Shown: in pieces, positions 19,901-25,042 of the stretch
Position numbering within the stretch: the first letter of the stretch is position 1
Layout: each line of letters begins with the position of its first letter
Origin: Priapulus caudatus
Lineage: Eukaryota > Priapulida > Priapulimorpha > Priapulimorphida > Priapulidae
Direction of reading: 5' to 3'
DNA: 25,042 bases
Assembly (NCBI RefSeq): GCF_000485595.1
Contig: NW_014577401.1
Span: 84,869-109,910 of the forward strand
Notes under the pieces: model-generated
Told to the model about the DNA's origin: nothing
Database searches by the model: none
What the model saw: the letters and a program-made list of their open reading frames with translations, nothing else
Translations under genes and position numbers: made by a program

Positions 19901-22504
19901 AAACTAAAGTTTACTTAATAATTGACCGTGGGTGTCATTACAGAAGAAGTCTGAGCCCTATCGCCATACGGCCAAGTTCACTAGCAGCAGTGAAGAGAAA
20001 GTGTAAGTTGCATCAGTAAATAAACAGCTTATTTTGTAGTCAGTTGCTACATAACCCAGGGTCCATATAGCCAATGCTCTGGTTTCTTTGTATAAATGTA
20101 TTTAGTTCTCCCATATAGATTAATATTTCCCATATATCTAATCATCATATATCAATTATCAATGAACTAATGGGAGTGTCCACAAGTCACAACCTGCTAT
20201 CAGTATTTCTCCTGACTATAATCGTGAGCGATGCGGCTGGGTTAAATAAGTGCGATCGCCTTCATATTTAATGTGCCTAGCGCATTCCTGGCGAGTAGCA
20301 AATGCGGTCGTGCCTGCACTGTTTGCTCTGACCTGTGGCAACGCTGATCAATGTACGAGGGTCCTGGGTAGGAGGAGAACCCAGCACTAGGGAGTGCTGG
20401 CTGGATAATGATTTAACGGGGACCAGAGAATTTGCAGCGATTTGGCAGCAATTTCAGCAAATATTGAATGAGGCAGATGAGAAAAATTAGCGAGGTGGTC
20501 CACCTTGCTCATGATATACCAGGGGAAATGCTGTCTTAAGCCCTGCGCACATTGACGAACATTTTGCTCAAAAACATTATCGTAACAACGTTCCATGAAA
20601 TGTTCGGCAATGTGCGGTGAAAAAAGTCGCCGAACATTTGTTCCGAACAATGTTTCTGAAGATCGGAAATGTTTGATATCTCGAACATTGTTCGTCGAAT
20701 GTTCGTCAATGTGCGCTGAATGTCGAACAGTTCTAAGAACATTTGTAAAGTAGTAACCAATAGCAGCACGATATGTGGTCACATGATTTTTGTGCCCAAT
20801 CATGCGCCGATCACGTGACTCTTTACAACACAGCTACTAGACAGCGCCACGAGATTGTTCGCTGCAAAATGTTCGGCAATGTGCGCTCAGCAATTGTCCA
20901 CCCGCACATTGCCAGACAAAAACATTTGTTCGGACGAACATTTGTTTGGGAAAATGTTCGGCAATGTGCGCCAGGCTTTATGTAGTTTACCATCCATTAC
21001 CTTGTGTAAAACAACACCAAGTGTCCCCGTAAGTATCACGTTATGATGATCTTGTTTTACAGATGTTTTCACTTAGCGGACAAGCTTCTTTTACATTAAT
21101 GAGGCATGATAGTATTTTATGTACATCTAGTGCATAGGGATGTTTCTGTTATCTCCATCTGTAGTTGACAGCGACACTGAGGACCCGCGAAACTACATGA
21201 GCCCACCGAAAAAGTTCAACAGTGCAGTATCGATGACAGAACGCGATCGAGTATTGATCATTCCTCATCCACTCACACACAGGTGTGTTGCTGTCCCAGC
21301 ATATGCAATTACTCTACGATTCTAAGTAACGCAATAATAATGTGATTTCTGCTCGTAGCTATTGGTCTAACCTCCTGATCCACTCGTAATAACTATGCCC
21401 CCTCTTATATAATTATTGAAGCTGTAGTTATACATGTTTTATATGTGCAGATGCCAAAATTTCTTCAGCACTTCATTACTAAGCATTGTCTCTAGCATAT
21501 CCCATTACAGTACAGATTGGTTAAACTGCCTGTCAATCATGGGTGAATGGCACATGGGTCAATTTTGTCAAATTCTATGATGCATTATAGAAATGCAATA
21601 TTTTTTACTGTACTATCGCTGTTTATCTTAAATGTTCGATGCAGTTTTTACGTTGTCTTGTAGTTTATCATCAAGTTCTGGAAGTATGGAGGAAGACAGC
21701 CCTGAGCCTAGACTGCCCTTACAGAGGCATTCCACACACAACTCATCTGACGGTACGTATGATGATGTTTGCAATGTATACTATGCAGTAGTAAATTCAA
21801 TATCATTCAAGAAAAACTGAGCACTCATTACAGTGAGAGTAATGTAGCCTCCGGTAGATATGGTACGTTAAATGAGGTGTCACAGTGTTCCCTATGCGTA
21901 CCTACGTAGGAATAAATGCTGCCGTGCATCTGGAGGTATTATGTAATAATGCTACCATACTTGATCAAGGTGCACCCTTGTTACAGTGCCAACCAGCTGG
22001 CTGGAGGACACGCCATGCACACGCGACTCGTGGGACAAGTCCGACATCGCGACGACGACGACAACGATTGCGCAGTCTCTCGCGCTATCGGTGCCATCAC
22101 CGATGACTCACGCCCCGTCGTCCGACAGCTACGCGGCGCAGCCACCTCCTGCATCTTTCCCATCGCAGCTGCCGGTGGCCGGGTCGGCAGCTGCCCAGCA
22201 GCCACTCACGCTGCAGCAGAAGCTGGGCTTTTCTCCTCCACCGAGCAGTAATACGGAGCGTGCACACGCGCCAACGCAGGTGCCCTCGTTCTGCGTGGCG
22301 AGCCCGGCGAACCACGGCTCGCACGCTCACACGTGTATGACGACGACGGGCTCGCAGTCATGCACCGAGCCGACGCCAATGCTGATGGATGCGCAACCTG
22401 CATCATCACAGGGTCCCCAGGGGCCTGTTGCTAGCTTCTCGGCAGTGCTGCACAATAGCGGAGGTCAGACCGAATCCTCATTCCCCTTCCAGCCGGTGTC
22501 ATAG
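16801..22504 (+). CDS. PABIR: PABIR/FAM122-family inhibitor of PP2A-B55, complete coding region in ten exons
   Basis: Vertebrate PABIR1 (FAM122A) binds the B55 subunit and the PP2A catalytic site, blocking substrate dephosphorylation; Chk1 phosphorylation and 14-3-3 binding are reported to control it. Ten exons (16801-16934, 17132-17207, 18224-18318, 18826-18877, 18997-19119, 19468-19559, 19944-20002, 21165-21282, 21664-21752, 21987-22504) join with agreeing phases into 451 residues. Visible in order: LKRSNSAP (27-34); IRRFSAT (59-65); RVSQIKQEEGMDVMN (80-94) and HEREFRSAVEMSRSWDEL (100-117), the PP2A-B55 binding helices; SPSPTRGIGKQCFSPS (151-166); RRSLSPIAIRPSS (191-203); KRKF (208-211), nuclear-signal-like; then a long Ser/Pro/Gln-rich tail. 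The start aligns with the MELD Met of vertebrate proteins. The tail is longer than in vertebrates (under 300 residues as I recall). Symbol is family-level: one ancestral PABIR is expected outside vertebrates. Confidence 0.93.
17132..17207 (+). CDS. PABIR: PABIR exon 2
   Basis: Acceptor TTCTTTTAG, donor GTAAGA at 17208. Encodes up to residue 70 with IRRFSAT, matching the RRNSTT phospho-site block of vertebrate members. Confidence 0.88.
17298..17583. mobile_element. 286-base MITE with TAA target duplication, in a PABIR intron
   Basis: GGCCAAAACAAAATATA at the left (from 17298) is matched by TATATTTTGTTTTGGCC at the right (ending 17583), with the similarity extending to about 33 bases with few mismatches (GTGTGGTTAC block). 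TAA flanks both ends (17295-17297 and 17584-17586). The three-base duplication points to PIF/Harbinger-type mobilisation. The middle has an AAAT microsatellite at 17392-17427 and no coding capacity. Confidence 0.85.
18224..18318 (+). CDS. PABIR: PABIR exon 3, B55-binding helix
   Basis: Acceptor ATATTGTAG, donor GTCAGC at 18319. Encodes residues 71-101, including RVSQIKQEEGMDVMN, the block most like vertebrate RLHQIKQEEGMDLIN, then TREVRHE. Confidence 0.93.
18826..18877 (+). CDS. PABIR: PABIR exon 4, PP2A catalytic-site helix
   Basis: Acceptor CATATCAG, donor GTAAGT at 18878. Encodes REFRSAVEMSRSWDELRL, matching vertebrate EREVQTAMQISHSWEES. 52 bases. Confidence 0.92.
18997..19119 (+). CDS. 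PABIR: PABIR exon 5
   Basis: Acceptor CGAATTTCAG, donor GTATAA at 19120. 41 whole codons ending SPSPTRGIGK, a family signature. Confidence 0.93.
19225..19251 (+). other. Possible in-frame 27-nt alternative micro-exon
   Basis: Acceptor CATCTCATCAG ends at 19224 and donor GTGAGA starts at 19252. The nine codons (IIMHTSCHL) have no stop and fit phase 0 on both sides between exons 5 and 6. Inclusion would split the GIGK-QCFSPS block, which is contiguous in vertebrate FAM122A, so it may be unused or rare. Confidence 0.2.
19468..19559 (+). CDS. PABIR: PABIR exon 6
   Basis: Acceptor GATCATTTCAG, donor GTAAGC at 19560. Encodes QCFSPSMGARIRTSS and a SPSPSPSPTRKSFT run, matching vertebrate QCFSPS and PSPIPSPTTRFTTR. 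The SP/TP sites look like proline-directed kinase targets. Confidence 0.92.
19631..19710. repeat. GT/GTGC microsatellite in PABIR intron
   Basis: GT dinucleotides followed by GTGTGC units; the long open frames here on both strands come from this repeat. Confidence 0.95.
19944..20002 (+). CDS. PABIR: PABIR exon 7
   Basis: Acceptor GTCATTACAG, donor GTAAGT at 20003. Encodes RSLSPIAIRPSSLAAVKRK, like vertebrate RSQSPINCIRPSVLGPLKRK. Ends after one base of the Phe codon. Confidence 0.93.
20539..20977. mobile_element. 439-base MITE with TTA target duplication and internal GAACATT/TGTGCG repeats
   Basis: The left end AGCCCTGCGCACATTGACGA and the right end GCAATGTGCGCCAGGCT are near-perfect reverse complements; TTA flanks both (20536-20538, 20978-20980). 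The word ATGTTCGGCAATGTGCG or its complement recurs inside near 20547, 20599, 20700, 20868, 20904 and 20955, so the element looks compound, perhaps one unit inserted in or fused to another. No coding frame. Its first 13 bases fit the end of the 198-base element at 9802. Confidence 0.85.
21165..21282 (+). CDS. PABIR: PABIR exon 8
   Basis: Acceptor CATCTGTAG, donor GTGTGT at 21283. With exon 7 it reads KRKFDSDTEDPRNYMSPPKKF, the counterpart of vertebrate KRKCEMETEYQPKRFF; two basic clusters may form a bipartite nuclear signal. Confidence 0.88.
21468..21541. repeat. Diverged direct repeat, copy 1 (partner 22639-22714)
   Basis: GCACTTC..AAGCATTG.C.TCTAG..T..CTGCCTGTCAATCATG occurs here, in the intron between exons 8 and 9, and again in the 3' UTR. 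Confidence 0.7.
21664..21752 (+). CDS. PABIR: PABIR exon 9
   Basis: Acceptor TTGTCTTGTAG, donor GTACGT at 21753. Encodes LSSSSGSMEEDSPEPRLPLQ and more; acidic, Ser-rich, no strong counterpart recognised. Confidence 0.8.
21834..21862 (+). other. Possible 29-nt poison micro-exon
   Basis: Acceptor CACTCATTACAG and donor GTACGT at 21863, the same donor hexamer as exon 9. Included after exon 9 it would read VRVM then TAG, truncating the protein before the last exon. Splice-signal inference only. Confidence 0.15.
21987..22504 (+). CDS. PABIR: PABIR terminal coding exon, GC-rich
   Basis: Acceptor TTGTTACAG. 171 residues to TAG at 22502-22504. The content is Ser/Pro/Ala/Gln/Thr-rich, with a TTTTT run and one more ordered-looking LTLQQKLGFSPPPS segment. 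CpG-rich, unlike the AT-rich introns. Likely disordered; function of this tail unknown. Confidence 0.88.
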
Positions 22505-22638
22505 CTGCAACTGGCACCATTAATTGACGTATTCGTACGAGGGGGGTAACCATGCGCCGTTGGATATTGTTACTAGGTTGGTTGAGCAAAACCAATCTTG
22601 TGTGTATTTACCATGTGTGCATGCTTGTAGACTTTGCT

Positions 22639-22714
22639 GCACTTCGTAACCAAGCATTGCCTTCTAGAATGTCTTATCACAACAATGATTTCTTAGAGCT
22701 GCCTGTCAATCATG
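22639..22714. repeat. Diverged direct repeat, copy 2 (partner 21468-21541)
   Basis: This is the second copy of the intronic repeat; its end overlaps a stem-loop. Confidence 0.7.
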
Positions 22715-22722
22715 ACAGGCAG
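22699..22722. other. Stem-loop in PABIR 3' UTR
   Basis: CTGCCTGTC, a six-base loop AATCAT, and GACAGGCAG form a perfect 9-base stem. The intronic copy of this repeat keeps the left arm but not the right. Confidence 0.7.
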
Positions 22723-23816
22723 ATAGGTTAATCGTATGTTACTCATTCTACTGTGTTGTTCTTTTTGTTGAAGATACTACTGCGAAATGGATTAATTTAC
22801 ATAAATTTTCCTACACACAGCATTTGTGGTAATATGTGAATTGATTCGAGGATCACCTTTTAGTGGGACATTTAATATATTAGTGAACGTCTATGCCCTG
22901 TAAATATACTAGTGTTTCCCATCCAAACATTGCTCTGTGTGAGAAGTATTGTTTCTCGTGTGCCCAATCAAAGCTTTTATTGCAAGCATTCTCATGCGTG
23001 TGGCTCACACTATATATGCTATTGTGAAGAAGTTGCGTTGTTACGAAAGCACTTTTAGTAATGCAAACAATCTGAGTGCATCCAGTGTTTCTTTAGCAAA
23101 GGTTGGTGGTGTGCATACTACTGCTGCTCCTGCACTCTCGGTTGTTCCATATCACATCAAAACCTATCTTTAGGTGTTACCGATGGGAATAATGAGAGTG
23201 GCAGTATATATACCTGTGCCACAGTCACTCTCCGGGTGTAGCAACGTTCGCTCTATTACTTCTATGTAATAGCAGAAACCTTGTGATCGCTGTTGTCCAT
23301 TGGCAAATATCTCCCAATTGTGCATCGAGATATTGGCAATAGTTAACATTGCTGATGAGGCCCTAAGTAGTGGAAACCATTATTGATTGCTGCACCCACC
23401 TGCAAATATTGGGGAAGTGTCGAGGATGTATTTAATCGGGTTTCCTACTGTCCGAATGAATATTATTGTAGATTATTTATTGTTATCTATGCGCATAATA
23501 ATGCAATGATGTGACAACGCAAATGTCAATTTCCCTGCTTATTACCACGTTTGTGTAACTTATTATTGTTGCTGTATATATAATTTGAAGTGTTGGTTTT
23601 CTGTAGGGTCAGCAATTTTATATTTTAATGGGCAGAAGTATGATTGCTTCTGGCAATCATTGATGCCTCGGTAACACTATACTTTGGTACACTAGTAATT
23701 CACTGCACAATGATTTCATCTCTGGGAAGCACTTGTTAACATCTAAACCTGTTTTGGTCATTAACATTTGAAATAGCTTATGCAAGATTGAAGAATGTTA
23801 AGCAGCTTTTGTATAT

Positions 23817-23822
23817 AATAAA
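23817..23822 (+). promoter_or_regulatory. Polyadenylation signal AATAAA
   Basis: Canonical hexamer about 1.3 kb after the PABIR stop. Confidence 0.45.
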
Positions 23823-23840
23823 TATGTCATTACTGGCTTG

Positions 23841-24228
23841 ATTCGTAAATAATATAATACAGTGTATATAGCATTGCAGAAAAGTGTATTGTGTGTGGTT
23901 TTGTATTCCTTGTAATGCATCAATCACTCGTGATAAGAATAGTAATATTTTTTTTTTTAACTATAGAATTCCTACCACCGTTCCTCTTCTTCATCTACTT
24001 CACGCGTGTTCCCTCTTTTGATCTCTTCTCCCCGCCTCTAACATACTCTATCACTCACTCTCCACCCATTTGACCCATTCCTCCCTTCCTTTCTCGCCGA
24101 TTTTTCATACACTGTTCCGTATTATTTCTCCTCTCATCATTGTATCTCCTCAGCTTTCTATTAATTACCCACCTACGCGTATTCCGTACCCCCCCCCCCA
24201 CTCACACAGATTAGTCTGGCAGTAGGCG
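23841..24228. other. Intergenic, pyrimidine-rich
   Basis: C/T-rich sequence with a poly-C run at 24190-24199. No gene seen. Confidence 0.6.
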
Positions 24229-24475
24229 GTGAAATTCAGACTGGGGTAATCTCAGACCGTTCTGGAATTGTTCGCGCAAATTATATCTTATCCCGGGTGC
24301 CCATAGGGTTTCTGACAACGGCCCCCAGGCTAAGATGTAGTTTGCGCGAACAATTCCAGACCGGTCTGAGATTACACCAGTCTGAATTTACCCGCCTATG
24401 GGCACCCGGGTTAAGATATAATTTGCGCGAACAATTCCAGACCGGTCTGAGATTACACCAGTCTGAATTTACCCA
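24229..24475. repeat. 81-base tandem unit arranged as a large inverted repeat
   Basis: Bases 24229-24307 are a near-exact reverse complement of 24395-24473. The spacer 24341-24394 repeats the 24422-24475 segment in direct orientation at a period of 81. Each unit carries TTTGCGCGAACAATTCCAGA, the palindrome CAGACCGGTCTG (one mismatch in the left arm) and AGATTACACCAGTCTGAATT. Confidence 0.9.
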
Positions 24476-25042
24476 CACACATTTTATTCATTAATTATTA
24501 TAAAATATAATATCACTATAATTGTAATTCTTAGTCTAAATGTGTTATTTTCATCTTAATATTAAAGTTACGAGAGGGTCTTGGCTCTCGTAATGTTATG
24601 AGGATATTTGCGAGGATTTTTCGTTCTCGTAACATTACGATGTATCTGTCAACGGTTTACGAGTGGAAGTTAATGGTAAGACTAATGTTGCGACTAATTT
24701 TTTTTCCTGAAAAACACGTCAAAATCATTAATTATCTACCGCTAATAAAACAAAACAATACATTTACAAAATGGCGTATGGCATTTGTTCTCTTGTTTAA
24801 ATGATTACCATGCTTGCCACAACTCTCGCGTCTCGCGTTACAGTGTGAGAATTTGTCTTGTTGTGCAGAATAAATTCATGACCACATCATTTTTCATCAA
24901 ATATTATTTATATGTGGTTAGCCATCATAATATGCATAAATAACTGTGATGTACAATAAATTTGTATGAATTTGAATTTTGTAATCGATTCTCATCCAAT
25001 CAGCAGCCTTGTGATGAAGTTCCTGTTATCGTAACTTTTCTA
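24476..25042. other. AT-rich right flank, no recognised gene
   Basis: Contains a perfect 9-base stem-loop TTACGAGAG/CTCTCGTAA at 24568-24593 and an imperfect reprise (CTCGTAACATTACG) at 24627 onward. No exon or complete element recognised. Confidence 0.55.

Larger units (their letters stand above)
22505..23840 (+). other. PABIR 3' UTR (probable)
   Basis: AT-rich sequence without exons. The first AATAAA after the stop that I see is at 23817-23822, giving a 3' UTR of about 1.3 kb; the true site needs transcript data. Confidence 0.45.

Noticed and set aside
19549-19901. Open frames rich in Thr-His, Val-Arg or Cys-Val on both strands
   Set aside because: They translate the GT/GTGC microsatellite in the intron between PABIR exons 6 and 7.
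20100-20180. TTCTCCCATATA..AATGGGAG possible small inverted element, resembling 6755-6791
   Set aside because: Arms are short and interrupted and no target duplication could be defined.
24229-24475. CRISPR-like array
   Set aside because: The repeats are 81-base units without regular unique spacers, partly inverted, in a eukaryotic genome.

Overview
The window is a piece of a eukaryotic, metazoan genome: genes are split by spliceosomal introns with GT..AG borders, the DNA is mostly AT-rich, and there is much non-coding sequence with microsatellites, MITEs, Helitron ends and a broken LINE. An early-branching marine invertebrate such as a sponge would fit the short introns and repeat types, but this is a guess. 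A 933-base run of N at 13297-14229 is an assembly gap.

Two protein genes can be recognised with high confidence, both on the + strand. At the left, 727-1890 holds the 3' part of an STK19 (winged-helix DNA-repair factor) gene: its C-terminal winged-helix domain ending in the family's IxTTSGxLLRL tail. Earlier exons lie outside the window or were not found. At the right, 16801-22504 holds a complete PABIR/FAM122-family gene (inhibitor of PP2A-B55) in ten coding exons whose phases all join, giving 451 residues. It has the 14-3-3-type RSNSAP site, the PP2A-binding double-helix block, SP-rich segments, a nuclear-localisation-like KRKF and a long GC-rich C-terminal exon. A possible N-terminal exon lies at 14829-14962. 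The two genes are unrelated in sequence; nothing here shows that they work together.

The roughly 13 kb between them is repeat-rich: a hairpin repeat with CGTCC tracts (5779 on), a degenerate minus-strand LINE with a microsatellite tail (7313-8700), a palindromic hairpin (8869-8955), a 180-base tandem unit carrying triple DR1 half-sites and interrupted by a 198-base MITE (9790-10350), a CpG-rich block (11130-12440), the gap, and a non-autonomous Helitron (15396-16666) just before the first sure PABIR exon. PABIR introns contain two more MITEs (17298-17583 and 20539-20977). After the PABIR 3' UTR there is an 81-base tandem unit arranged as a large inverted repeat (24229-24475).

No tRNA, rRNA, CRISPR array or viral gene was seen. 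The most interesting material is the family of TTA-flanked MITEs (one with an internal empty-site control), the triple-DR1 tandem unit, and possible alternative micro-exons in both genes.
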